This document shows positions 7,185-17,440 of a DNA stretch of 33,291 nt, one piece after another. Location: the NCBI GenBank assembly GCA_046732465.1, contig JBKPND010000071.1, positions 1 through 33,291 of the forward strand. The letters run 5' to 3'. Under the pieces are notes generated by a model, which saw only the letters and a list, made by a program, of their open reading frames with translations, ran no database searches and was not told the origin of the DNA. Position 1 is the stretch's first letter; the number at the start of each line of letters is the position of its first letter. This DNA is from DASUPK01 sp046732465 (GTDB lineage: Bacteria; Actinomycetota; Thermoleophilia; Solirubrobacterales; 70-9). The position numbers and the translations under genes are program-made.

Positions 7185-7187
7185 TCA
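7174..7187 (+). repeat. 14-base repeat, right copy, downstream of the alkyltransferase gene
   Basis: Second identical copy of GCAGGACAGTCTCA. It forms the right arm of the terminator hairpin and reaches into the stop codon of the zinc-ribbon gene. See the left copy at 5954-5967. Confidence 0.6.
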
Positions 7188-7595
7188 GGTCGGGAGGGGG
7201 CCCTGCAGGTTCACCCAGGGCAGCAGCAGGTCCCAGGTCCCCGGGAGGAAGCTGATCAGGATCACCACGATCAGGGCGATCGCCAGGGCAGCGAGCGCCA
7301 GGTTGCGCTGAACCACGTCGCCCTTCTCGTGCGCGAAGTAGGCGAACAGCCCCGCGATCGGGCCGCCGATCAGCGGAGCGGCGAAGGCGCAGAGAATCAA
7401 CAGCCCGCCGAGGACGGCGTCGGCTGTGGTGATCTGCGGGACCCAGCCCGGCGCTTTCAGCGAGGGCAGCGCCTCGCGCCGGCGCTCCCGCGCTTGGCGA
7501 GCCGCGACCAGGTCCTCGCCGCAGATCGCGCAGCCGGCTGCGAACTGGCTCACGTTGGAGCCGCAGTTGGGGCACCTGTTGATCGCTCTCGGCAT
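7185..7595 (-). CDS. zinc-ribbon membrane protein of unknown function
   Basis: The 136-residue protein opens with a four-cysteine zinc ribbon (CPNCG at 8-12, CAICG at 22-26), followed by a basic helix (AARQARERRRE) and two transmembrane segments at about 60-88 and 98-118. The ribbon should face the cytoplasm by the positive-inside rule. This arrangement is common in small actinobacterial proteins with no assigned role. A TAGGGT hexamer lies 10 bases before the ATG, implying a very short leader. Its 3' end shares the hairpin with the convergent alkyltransferase gene. I do not recognise a specific family. Confidence 0.75.
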   Translation of the reverse strand: MPRAINRCPNCGSNVSQFAAGCAICGEDLVAARQARERRREALPSLKAPGWVPQITTADAVLGGLLILCAFAAPLIGGPIAGLFAYFAHEKGDVVQRNLALAALAIALIVVILISFLPGTWDLLLPWVNLQGPLPT

Positions 7596-7648
7596 TGCGG
7601 GGGCGACCCTAGACCGCCGCCCTTCCCCCGGACAAGGCCGAAATCAAC

Positions 7649-7815
7649 TAGATGAGTGATTCCACGGCCGCGTGTGCGCGGGGGCGCGGCTGGCCGAGCA
7701 GATCGAGGACGCAGGCCGCGTGGCGTGGCAGCGCCACGCGAGCGGCCGAGGACGAAGAGCTGCGAAGCGCCAGGTGCGTCATCCGCGTGCGCATGGTCGT
7801 GGAATCGCTCATCTA
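7649..7815. repeat. 167-bp element with 21-base terminal inverted repeats (MITE-like or structured RNA)
   Basis: The ends 7649-7669 and 7795-7815 are inverted repeats matching at 19 of 21 positions; each starts TAGATGAG and continues through GATTCCACG. Both ends begin with TA, as expected for elements that duplicate a TA target. The interior has nested inverted repeats: GGCCGC/GCGGCC and GTGGCG/CGCCAC around 7732-7750, flanked by CTGGC/GCCAG arms. No open frame inside looks like a real protein. The right end contains the TGA stop and last codon of the NmrA-like gene. It could be a non-autonomous transposable element, a structured RNA, or a terminator. Confidence 0.6.
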
Positions 7816-8639
7816 AATGCGTCCGCGTTCGCCTCGGCCCAGTCCTCGAAGGACCGGGGGTCGCGGCCGGTGACCTCCCTGACGGTCGGGTGGACCGTCG
7901 TCTCGTCGACGGTTCCATCGACGAAGAATTCGAAGAAGGCGTCGACGTACGCCTTCGGCATCGCCGCCTCCATCTCGGCGCGCGCATCCTCCTCCGACTG
8001 AGTCTCGAAGCGGAGGTCGCGGCCGCTGAACTTGGCGAGCATCGCCACCTGCTCAGCCGGCCGCAGCGCCTCGGGCCCGCTGAGCCGGTAGGTCCGGCCC
8101 TCGTGCTCTGAGGTGGTCAGCGCCCGGGCGGCCACCGCCCCGAGATCGTCGGGGTGGATCGTCGAGATCGCCACGTCCGCGAAGGGGGCGTGGATCACGT
8201 TGCCGTTTTCGAGCTGCGGGAGCCAGCGCAGCGCGTTGGACATGAAGCTGTTGGGCCGCAGGAAGGTCCAAGGCAGCCCCGACTCGCTCACCGCTCGCTC
8301 GGAGAGGATGTGGTACCTGGCCACGGCGTTGTCGAGATCGCCGGTCGGGGCGGCGCTGCTCGAGAGCAGGACCACGCGCTCCACGCCCCGATCGCGCATC
8401 AGCTCGAGCGACCTCTCGATCCCCTCGTATCCGCTGAGCAGGAAGACCGCTGTGACCCCGTCGAGCGGCCCGCGCAGGCTCTCGGGGTCGTTGAGGTCGC
8501 CGACCGCAGGCTCAACGCCCTCTGGCAGCTTCGACTCCGATCCCTCCCGCACCAGGCCGCGAACATCCGCATCGAGCTCCAGCAGGCCGTTGACAACGCC
8601 GCCGCCGGCGTTCCCAGTCGCCCCCGTGACCAGGATCAT
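7809..8639 (-). CDS. NmrA-like NAD(P)-binding protein (atypical short-chain dehydrogenase)
   Basis: The 276-residue protein opens with a dinucleotide-binding motif, MILVTGATGNAGGGVV. It continues with the family pattern: acidic residue and VGDLNDPESL after the third strand, GVTAVFLLSGYEG, VVLLSSSAAP, and LPWTFLRPNSFMSNAL. These match the NmrA/YtfG-type quinone reductase-like or redox-sensing group, which binds NAD(P)H and often lacks the usual catalytic Tyr-Lys pair. The frame is open further upstream, but the ATG at 8639 is right because the Rossmann motif starts there and the codon overlaps the stop of the FIST gene (ATGA). The last codon and stop lie inside the inverted repeat of the 167-bp element, so the C-terminus may have been reshaped by its arrival. 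Confidence 0.85.
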   Translation of the reverse strand: MILVTGATGNAGGGVVNGLLELDADVRGLVREGSESKLPEGVEPAVGDLNDPESLRGPLDGVTAVFLLSGYEGIERSLELMRDRGVERVVLLSSSAAPTGDLDNAVARYHILSERAVSESGLPWTFLRPNSFMSNALRWLPQLENGNVIHAPFADVAISTIHPDDLGAVAARALTTSEHEGRTYRLSGPEALRPAEQVAMLAKFSGRDLRFETQSEEDARAEMEAAMPKAYVDAFFEFFVDGTVDETTVHPTVREVTGRDPRSFEDWAEANADAFR

Positions 8640-9838
8640 GCCGGGAACACCGCCATCGTCGCGGTGAAGCCGTGCAGGAAGTTGCGGCCGCCGACCGGGC
8701 CGATCTCTCCCGCGCAAAAGAAGCCGGCCGTCGGCGCGCCCAGCGAGTCCTCGACCGCCGCCGCGTCGTGGTCGGGCACGTCGAACATGTGGGAGCCCCG
8801 GCCGTTGCAGGTGAAGAGCAGGGTGCCCGCGGCGCCGTCGGAGCCGAGCGCCTGGGACTGCGCGCGAAGCGCGGCGCGCAGGTCCTCATCGGCCGAGGCG
8901 GCATCTCGAACCTGGAGCCGGACCGTTTGGCCCACGCGCACCTGCTCGCCAATCGCGATCGCGCCGGACTCGCGGTCGGCCCCGATGATCGGCCGCACCA
9001 GGAAGTCGCCCCGGTCGTACTCGGGCCGGTTCTCGTCGATCACCAAACCGATCAAGACGCCCGCCGAGGCGAGCTCGCGCTCCTTCTCCGGCAGGGCCGC
9101 GATCACCTCGCCCAGCCGCTCCATCGCCGGCTTGCCCGCCAGCTGGCCGATCACGTTCGCCTCGGCGCTGGTGATCGTCATCTCGGGCCCCACCGGGCCG
9201 GCGCCCTGGGAGACGCAGGGCAGCACCTCGAGGCCCTTCATCCGGACGGCCACCGCCCCCTCGGTGTGGACGTCGCCGTCCTGCAGCAACACGGCGCCGC
9301 CTGCGAACGAGGCGCTGGCCAGGCCGCCGAGCACCGGGACGTGCGGCCTCGAGCGCTCGACGACGGCGAGCAGCTCCTCGGGCGGGAAACTGAAGGGGTC
9401 GCAGAGCGCGATCAGCGACTCGTCCGGGGCGGCGGAGCCGTCCTCGGCCGCCGCCGCGAGGGACTCCGGCAGACCCAGCAGCCGAAAGCCGTCGGCCTCG
9501 CGCTCGGCGGTCAGGTGCATCGTCTCGAGCTCCGCGGACGGGAGCGATGCTCCCCAGACCGCGATCCCCGGGCCTTCCTCGAGCTCGTGACCCCCGGCCA
9601 GGGTCCCGCCCGCGCCGCAGCCGAGGAGGGCTCTGGGCTCGAGCCGCTCGTGCACCTCGGAGATCAGCCACTTCGCCATGCCGAGGTGATGGCCCGAGGC
9701 GAAGACGAAGGCGAGGTCGCAACGCCCGGCCAGTCCGGCCCGGGCCCGGTCCGCGGCCTCCGCGGCAGCCGCCACCGTGTCGAAGCCCTCCGACGCCCCG
9801 ACCGACGCCTCCACAGTCGATGGCTCGGCGACCGCCAT
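8636..9838 (-). CDS. FIST-domain (sensory/signal input) protein
   Basis: This is a 400-residue protein of the FIST N/FIST C class, thought to bind small ligands, perhaps amino acids, as an input module. The N-terminal domain includes DLAFVFASGHH, LLGCGAGGTLAGG and IAVWGASL. The middle has VPVLGGLASASFAGGAVLLQDG, which is the signature glycine-rich turn of the family. The C-terminal domain includes DFLVRPIIGAD and the closing AGTLLFTCNGRGSHMF ... AGFFCAGEIGPVGGRNFLHGF, also characteristic. No output domain is fused, so it is a stand-alone FIST protein. Its ATG overlaps the prfB stop (TAATG) and its own stop overlaps the NmrA-like start, giving a tightly coupled three-gene unit. Confidence 0.88.
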   Translation of the reverse strand: MAVAEPSTVEASVGASEGFDTVAAAAEAADRARAGLAGRCDLAFVFASGHHLGMAKWLISEVHERLEPRALLGCGAGGTLAGGHELEEGPGIAVWGASLPSAELETMHLTAEREADGFRLLGLPESLAAAAEDGSAAPDESLIALCDPFSFPPEELLAVVERSRPHVPVLGGLASASFAGGAVLLQDGDVHTEGAVAVRMKGLEVLPCVSQGAGPVGPEMTITSAEANVIGQLAGKPAMERLGEVIAALPEKERELASAGVLIGLVIDENRPEYDRGDFLVRPIIGADRESGAIAIGEQVRVGQTVRLQVRDAASADEDLRAALRAQSQALGSDGAAGTLLFTCNGRGSHMFDVPDHDAAAVEDSLGAPTAGFFCAGEIGPVGGRNFLHGFTATMAVFPA

Positions 9839-10975
9839 TAGCCGGAGTTGTCCGAAGCAGCACCCGCGCGCGCCGCCGCCTGATTCAGGTACTCGCGAAC
9901 GAAGCCGTCGATGTCGCCGTCCAGCACCCGCTGCGCGTCCCCCACCTCGAAGCCGGTGCGGTGGTCCTTCACCCGCTGGTCGGGATGGAGGAAGTAGCTG
10001 CGGATCTGAGACCCCCACTCCGCCGACTTCTGCTCGCCGCGCTCCTTGGCCAGCTCCTCCGCCCGTTCGAGCTCCTTGCGCTCCAGCAGGCGGGAGCGCA
10101 GGATCTGCATCGCCGTCGCCTTGTTCTGCGTCTGCGAGCGCTCGTTCTGGGACTGGGCGACGATCCCGGTGGGCACGTGGGTGACCCGGACCGCGGAGTC
10201 GGTCTTGTTGACGTGCTGACCGCCCGCCCCCGAGGCGCGGTAGGTGTCCACGCGGACGTCCGCGTCGTCGATCTCGACGTCGACGTCGCCCTCGACGAGC
10301 GGCGCCACGTCGACCTGGGCGAAGCTGGTGTGCCGGCGCGCGGACGCATCGAAGGGAGAGATCCTGATCAGCCGGTGGACCCCGCGCTCGGCGGCGAACA
10401 GCCCGTAGGCATTCTCGCCGCGCACCACGAACGTCGCGGACTTGAGACCGGCCTCCTCACCGGGGGATGCCTCCTTCATCTCAACCTTGAAGCCGCGGCC
10501 CTCAGCCCAGCGCAGGTACATGCGCAGCAGGATCTCCGCCCAGTCCTGTGAGTCGGTACCACCGGCCCCGGAGTTGATCGTGACCACGGCGTCGCCGGCG
10601 TCGAAGCGGCCGGAGAAGAGGCGCTCCTCCTCGAGCTCGGCGAGGCGGCGCTCGACGGAGGGGAGCTGCGAGTTGAGCTCGCTCGCCATCTCCTCGTCGT
10701 CCAGGGCCAGCTCCGCCAGCTCATCGAGGTCGTCGACGTCCTTGGTCAGTTGGCGGAAGTCCTGGAGGCGCTTCTGGGCGCGCGAGTGCTGCGCGGAGAC
10801 CTCGGCCGCCGCGGCCTGGTCGTCCCAGAAGCCGGGGCGCTGCATCTCCCCCTCGAGGCGATCGACCTCCCGGCTCAGCGCATCCGGGTCAAAGGTAATC
10901 CGAGAGCAGCTTGAGCTGCCCCCGGATCTCGGCGAGGCGCGCTGAGATGCCCTCCTTGGGAAGTGTCTCGGCCAT
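9838..10975 (-). CDS. prfB: peptide chain release factor 2, expressed by programmed +1 frameshift
   Basis: RF2 recognises UGA and UAA and releases the finished peptide. Translation starts at ATG 10975 (MAETLPKEG), runs 28 codons to CTT, and meets TGA at 10891-10889. A +1 slip (CTT T GAC) joins it to the long frame DPDALSREV..., giving about 378 residues. The body contains the anticodon-like SPF motif (ISPFDASARRH), the catalytic GGQ (SGAGGQHVNKT) and the RF2 C-terminal region (HPDQRVKDHRTGFEVGDAQRVLDGDID). An ATG at 10845 would give a truncated, unlikely product. The in-frame UGA read by RF2 itself supplies autoregulation, as known in many bacteria. The stop TAA overlaps the FIST gene start. 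Confidence 0.96.
10888..10894 (-). promoter_or_regulatory. prfB +1 programmed frameshift site (CTTTGAC)
   Basis: CTT-TGA-C is identical to the conserved RF2 slippery site. Zero-frame codons before it read LKLLSDYL and then stop; the +1 frame is open to the end of prfB. The base run just upstream (CTCGGATTAC) lacks a strong AGGGGG-like stimulatory sequence at the E. coli position. Confidence 0.93.
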
Positions 10976-11018
10976 GTCCCATAAGGGTATTGACCGTCCT
11001 CTACGGTGTGACTGGGAA

Positions 11019-12281
11019 ATGGTCAGGGAGAACGGACGCTCAAAGAGAACAGGCTCACCTGTGACCTGGCTGTTCCGGAAACTCGCCCACGGCCTGCCTC
11101 CCCTACCGACCATCGGAGGCCACGCACTGGCGACCCGCGTCGCGGGCCTGCTGCTGGTCGGCGGGGCGCTGCTGATTGCGGTCACGGTCGTACTGCCGCC
11201 ATCCGCGGAGGGCTCGGACCTGTTGATTTTGGGCTACGGCGTGGTGGCGGGACTCGCCGGCGCCCTCATGCTGAGCAGGCGCCGAGTGAGCGAGCCGGCG
11301 CTCGGCCTTGCCGCGGCACTGGGCACCGCGGTGATCACGCTCGCCACGATCGAGGGGGGACACGGAGTCGGCGCCGAGGACAACGAGGTGCTCTTCCTAT
11401 GGGTCTCGCTGTTCGCGTTCTGGTTCTTCGACCTTCGCCACGCCCTTCTCCAGCTCGGGCTGATCGGCGTGGCGGACGCGATCCTGCTGATCGACGATGG
11501 TCCCAGCCTCTCCTCCGGGATCACCCGCTGGGTGGTCACCATCGCCACGCTGCTGGTCACCGGCCTGCTGATGTCGTGGCTGCGGCGCGCGCTTGATCGC
11601 GAGCGCGAGGAGACCGCGCGGCTGGCGGTCATCTCCGAGCGCATGCGAATCGCCAGGGACCTGCACGACGCGGCCGGGCACGGGGTGACGGCAATCTCCC
11701 TGCAGGCGGCCGCCGGGCTGCGCGCCCTCGAGGACGGTGGCGACGTCGCGGAAACGCGCGGCATGTTCGAGGAGATCAAGCGCACGGCCCGGACCACCAT
11801 GGAGGACATGCGCAAGCTGCTCGGGCTGCTCCGCCCGAGCAGCACAGGCGAGGTCGAGCAGCCGCGAGGCAGCCTCTCCCACCTCGACCAGATGATCGGG
11901 GAGTGCCGCGCGGCGGGCCTCCCAGTCACGGTCGATCGAACCGGCGATGACCTCGGTCTGCCGCCGATCGTCGACCAGGCGGCCTACCGGATCACCCAGG
12001 AGGCGCTCACCAACGTCCTCAAGCATGCCGGCCCGGGCGCCGCCGCCACCGTGCGGCTCGCGTTCGACCCCGAAGGAGTCGACGTCGAAGTGACGGACGA
12101 CGGGCCGGGGGTCACCGCCGGCGTCGCGATGGGGACCCGTAAGGGACTGATCGGGATGCGGGAGCGCGTGGAGCTCTTCAACGGGCGCTTTGCGGCGGGC
12201 CCGATGGAGGGGGGCGGTTTTCGGGTCTTCGCCCGGTTGCCGCGCGGGAACACGCAGGAGACCGCCGGCCAGACCGGCTGA
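11019..12281 (+). CDS. NarL-type two-component sensor histidine kinase, orphan
   Basis: The N-terminal half has about six hydrophobic helices with short loops (roughly residues 39-190). It is followed by a linker and a HisKA_3 dimerisation helix containing the phosphoacceptor His216 in IARDLHDAAGHGVTAISLQ. The HATPase domain shows the N box ITQEALTNVLKHAG (Asn332), DDGPG (360-364) and GLIGMRERVELFNG. These mark the family that pairs with LuxR/NarL-type response regulators. No response regulator gene lies next to it, so it is an orphan in this window. The start is uncertain: the frame is open upstream, and ATG 11019 or GTG 11061 are the plausible choices. It diverges from prfB with a shared spacer of about 43 bases. 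The signal it senses is unknown. Confidence 0.9.
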   Translation: MVRENGRSKRTGSPVTWLFRKLAHGLPPLPTIGGHALATRVAGLLLVGGALLIAVTVVLPPSAEGSDLLILGYGVVAGLAGALMLSRRRVSEPALGLAAALGTAVITLATIEGGHGVGAEDNEVLFLWVSLFAFWFFDLRHALLQLGLIGVADAILLIDDGPSLSSGITRWVVTIATLLVTGLLMSWLRRALDREREETARLAVISERMRIARDLHDAAGHGVTAISLQAAAGLRALEDGGDVAETRGMFEEIKRTARTTMEDMRKLLGLLRPSSTGEVEQPRGSLSHLDQMIGECRAAGLPVTVDRTGDDLGLPPIVDQAAYRITQEALTNVLKHAGPGAAATVRLAFDPEGVDVEVTDDGPGVTAGVAMGTRKGLIGMRERVELFNGRFAAGPMEGGGFRVFARLPRGNTQETAGQTG

Positions 12282-12296
12282 CCCCAGGGGCCGGGC

Positions 12297-13208
12297 CTAC
12301 TCGGGAACGGTCGCGGTGACGATCCAGGTCGAGGCCGGGGCGCGGACCTCGCCATCGGGCTGGATGTAGTCGGCGAGCACTCCACGGATCTCCTCGTCGA
12401 CCTTCGGGCGGAGGCGCTCGACCTCATCGGCCGGGCAGATTCGGAGCAGCTCGGCCGCCGGGCCGATTGCCATGTTGAAGGTGACCGCATGGTCGAGGTC
12501 GTTGCCGATCTTGATCGGCAGGTCGCAACGGGTGAGCGTCGGGCGCTCGAAGCCGGCGATCTGAAGCTGCTCGGAGACGGTGTCGGCGTTGGCCATCGAG
12601 AACGGACCGGGGCCGCAGCGGACGTCCTCGGGCTCCTCCGGCTCCTCGAGGTACTTCTCCGTCACCTGCTCGGCTCGATGGAGCCATTCGTTGTCGAGCT
12701 TGCGCCGCCAGACGACGGCGACCAGCCTGCCGCCGGAACGGAGCGAGCCGGCGACGTTGCGAAGCGCCTGGACGGGGTTGGCGAAGAACATCACCCCCAT
12801 CCGGGAGAAGGCGTAGTCGTAGGGGCCTCTCAGGTCGCCGATCTGGACGTCGGTCGAGAAGAAGTCGACGTTCTCGATCCCCGCCTTCTCGGCCTCGGCG
12901 ATCGAGGCCTCGATGAACGGCTCGGAGACGTCCACACCGGTGGCGTGGCCCTCCCTGCCGACCAGGGCGGCCAACTGCTGCGTGGTGTCACCGAAGCCGC
13001 AGCCGATGTCGAGGACGCGGTCTCCCGTCGCGGGGGGACGGAGCTTCATCGCCGCATCCCCGTGGGCCTTCAGGCCCGAGACGACCAGATCCCGGAATTC
13101 GACGAAGCGGTCGAAGAGCACCCCGCTCCAGGCCTCGGTCGCCTCCTCGTTCTCGGGGTCGACGGCCGCCATGGCCTGATCGTCTCTCCCCACAGTCGCC
13201 TTCTCCAC
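12297..13208 (-). CDS. class I SAM-dependent methyltransferase
   Basis: The 303-residue protein has a standard SAM-binding core. Motif I is VLDIGCGFGDTT (65-76), an acidic residue follows in TGVDVSEPF, then the motif near VDFFSTDVQ, and the post-core strand GGRLVAVVWRRK. It resembles UbiE/COQ5-like or small-molecule methyltransferases; the substrate cannot be told from sequence. The C-terminal third (LEEPEEPEDVRCGPGPFSM onward) probably forms the substrate lid. Start: GTG 13208, with TACCAT six bases upstream on the minus strand, which fits a leaderless message. It is convergent with the histidine kinase gene (15 bases between) and divergent from the M28 peptidase gene. Confidence 0.85.
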   Translation of the reverse strand: MEKATVGRDDQAMAAVDPENEEATEAWSGVLFDRFVEFRDLVVSGLKAHGDAAMKLRPPATGDRVLDIGCGFGDTTQQLAALVGREGHATGVDVSEPFIEASIAEAEKAGIENVDFFSTDVQIGDLRGPYDYAFSRMGVMFFANPVQALRNVAGSLRSGGRLVAVVWRRKLDNEWLHRAEQVTEKYLEEPEEPEDVRCGPGPFSMANADTVSEQLQIAGFERPTLTRCDLPIKIGNDLDHAVTFNMAIGPAAELLRICPADEVERLRPKVDEEIRGVLADYIQPDGEVRAPASTWIVTATVPE

Positions 13209-13252
13209 GCGGCAATGGTACGACCAAGCGCCCTGCTGTTACACATCCGGGC

Positions 13253-14104
13253 GTGATCGGATCCGCCCTGGCCATGCTCGCCGCCTCGGCACTGCTCGGC
13301 GCCTCCCCGCGGGCGGCGGAGGCGACGGATCCGCCGACCCCCTATCAGGCCGCCGTCCACCTCTCGGGAAAGATCGGCTCCCGCCCCGCGGCCAGCAGGA
13401 ACGAGCAGCGGGCGCATCACTACGTCGCGGCCCAGCTCCGCGCGGCCGGGCTGGACGTGAGCGTGAATCGGTTCCGCGTCCCGGGGCGCGGACGGTCCCA
13501 GAACGTCGTCGGGAAGCTCGATCGGCCGGGGCAGTGCCTGGTGATCCTCATGTCCCATACGGACAGCGTGCCTCCGGGGCACGGCGCGATCGACAACGCC
13601 TCAGGGGTGGGCGTGCTCGTCGGGCTCGCTCCGCGGCTCGCCGGACTGCAGCCGGACTGTGACGTCTGGCTGGTGGCGACCGGCTCGGAGGAGCGCCAGG
13701 TGACCGGCCTGTCCTACCACGCCGGCGCCGCGGCCCTGGTCAAGCAGGTGAAGGCCGAGGACAGGGCCGGGGACCTCCGCTTCGCGCTCTCGCTGGACGA
13801 GGTCGGGCTCGGCAGACGCTTCTATCTGCGCTCGCCCGCATCGGGCGTCCGCGGCTGGGTCGAGGGGGAGATCCTGGCCGCCTCGCGACGCGCCGGGGTC
13901 ACCGTGCGCTGGGCGCGGGACTCGGGGACCGGCAACTCCGATCACCGCGAGTTCGAGCTCGCGGGGCTGGCCGGAGGGGTGCTCGAGGTCTGGAAGGGCG
14001 TGTTCGCCTGCCACCACATGGCGTGCGATCGCCCGCGGCTAATTCAAAAGCCGGCAATGAAAAGGGCGCTGCGCGTGGCCGAGGAGCTCGTCCGCGGCAT
14101 CTGA
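13253..14104 (+). CDS. secreted M28-family zinc aminopeptidase-like protein
   Basis: A short signal sequence (GTG start, VIGSALAMLAASALLGASPRAAEA) precedes a 260-residue M28 peptidase domain. Two-zinc ligands are visible as His102 (MSHTDS), Asp114 (AIDNASG, bridging), Glu146/147 (TGSEER, catalytic base and ligand), Asp182 (LDEVG), and a late His in FACHHMACD (254/255). The segment NSDHREF matches the conserved SDHxxF motif. Members trim N-terminal residues from peptides outside the cytoplasm. The domain is compact, near the lower end of family size. A TACACA hexamer seven bases before the GTG suggests a leaderless message. A palindromic hairpin follows immediately after the stop. Confidence 0.85.
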   Translation: MIGSALAMLAASALLGASPRAAEATDPPTPYQAAVHLSGKIGSRPAASRNEQRAHHYVAAQLRAAGLDVSVNRFRVPGRGRSQNVVGKLDRPGQCLVILMSHTDSVPPGHGAIDNASGVGVLVGLAPRLAGLQPDCDVWLVATGSEERQVTGLSYHAGAAALVKQVKAEDRAGDLRFALSLDEVGLGRRFYLRSPASGVRGWVEGEILAASRRAGVTVRWARDSGTGNSDHREFELAGLAGGVLEVWKGVFACHHMACDRPRLIQKPAMKRALRVAEELVRGI

Positions 14105-14105
14105 C

Positions 14106-14158
14106 GAGGCTTTGCCGAGTTTGGGCCCTATATGGCCCACAAGTCGGCATAACCCCTC
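14106..14158. terminator. palindromic intergenic repeat, copy A
   Basis: The hairpin pairs GAGG with CCTC at its base, TGCCGA (14113-14118) with TCGGCA (14144-14149), and GGGCC (14123-14127) with GGCCC (14134-14138) around CTATAT. It lies between the convergent M28 and cupin genes. Its left half GAGGCTTTGCCGA and the TATATGGCCC core are identical to copy B at 24171-24220. No U-run is present. Confidence 0.7.
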
Positions 14159-14566
14159 AGGCGGGGCGGAAGACGTCGTCGAACTCAGCGAAGAAGCTCT
14201 CGCCCATCTCGCGGGCGCTGCCCGGTCCCTCGCCGTAGAGGCGCTCGAAGAACTCCGGCGTCCGCAGCGCCGGTCGGACCTCCCAGCGCATCCGGGTCGG
14301 CCCCTGCGCTGCCATCTGGTGGGGCGTCCCGGCGGGCACCTCGAAGACTTCGCCCACCTCGTAGACCCTCTCTTCATCGCCGATCTTTGTGTTCATCGAC
14401 CCCTCGATCACCTCGAAGCGCTCCGCCTGGCTCGGGTGGAGATGCATGGGCGGCATCCCGGCCTCGCCGCTGTAGGTCGCTTCCATCTCGAGCACGTCGG
14501 GATCGACCCGATCGAAGCGGAGGCGCATCCCGGCAAAGCCCTCTATCTCCTGTCCGGCCTCGGGCA

Positions 14567-14567
<1 letters not shown>
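14157..14567 (-). CDS. small cupin-domain protein
   Basis: The 136-residue product is a single cupin barrel. The first metal-binding motif is seen in PPMHLHPSQAERFEVIEGSM (two His spaced by one residue, then Glu), and the second in EVFEVPAGTPHQMAAQG with one His. It therefore probably binds one metal ion; catalytic and sugar-binding roles are both known in the family. The GTG at 14567 was chosen because it overlaps the TAG stop of secA (TAGTG), indicating translational coupling; an internal ATG at 14528 would also leave the barrel intact. Being the last gene of the secA unit, it ends in hairpin copy A. Whether it has anything to do with secretion is unknown. Confidence 0.8.
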
Positions 14568-17404
<2,837 letters not shown>

Positions 17405-17440
17405 GGGACTAGGTTAGCTACCGGACCTGCTCAGTCCTGC

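Noticed and set aside
7649..7815. tRNA gene or known riboswitch in the 167-bp inverted-repeat region
   Set aside because: No acceptor stem, anticodon arm or T-loop sequence can be laid out, and the next genes do not suggest a known riboswitch ligand.
8154..9590. Plus-strand open frame of 478 codons opposite the NmrA-like and FIST genes
   Set aside because: It is a compositional shadow of genes with clear family motifs, with no recognisable domains or ribosome site.
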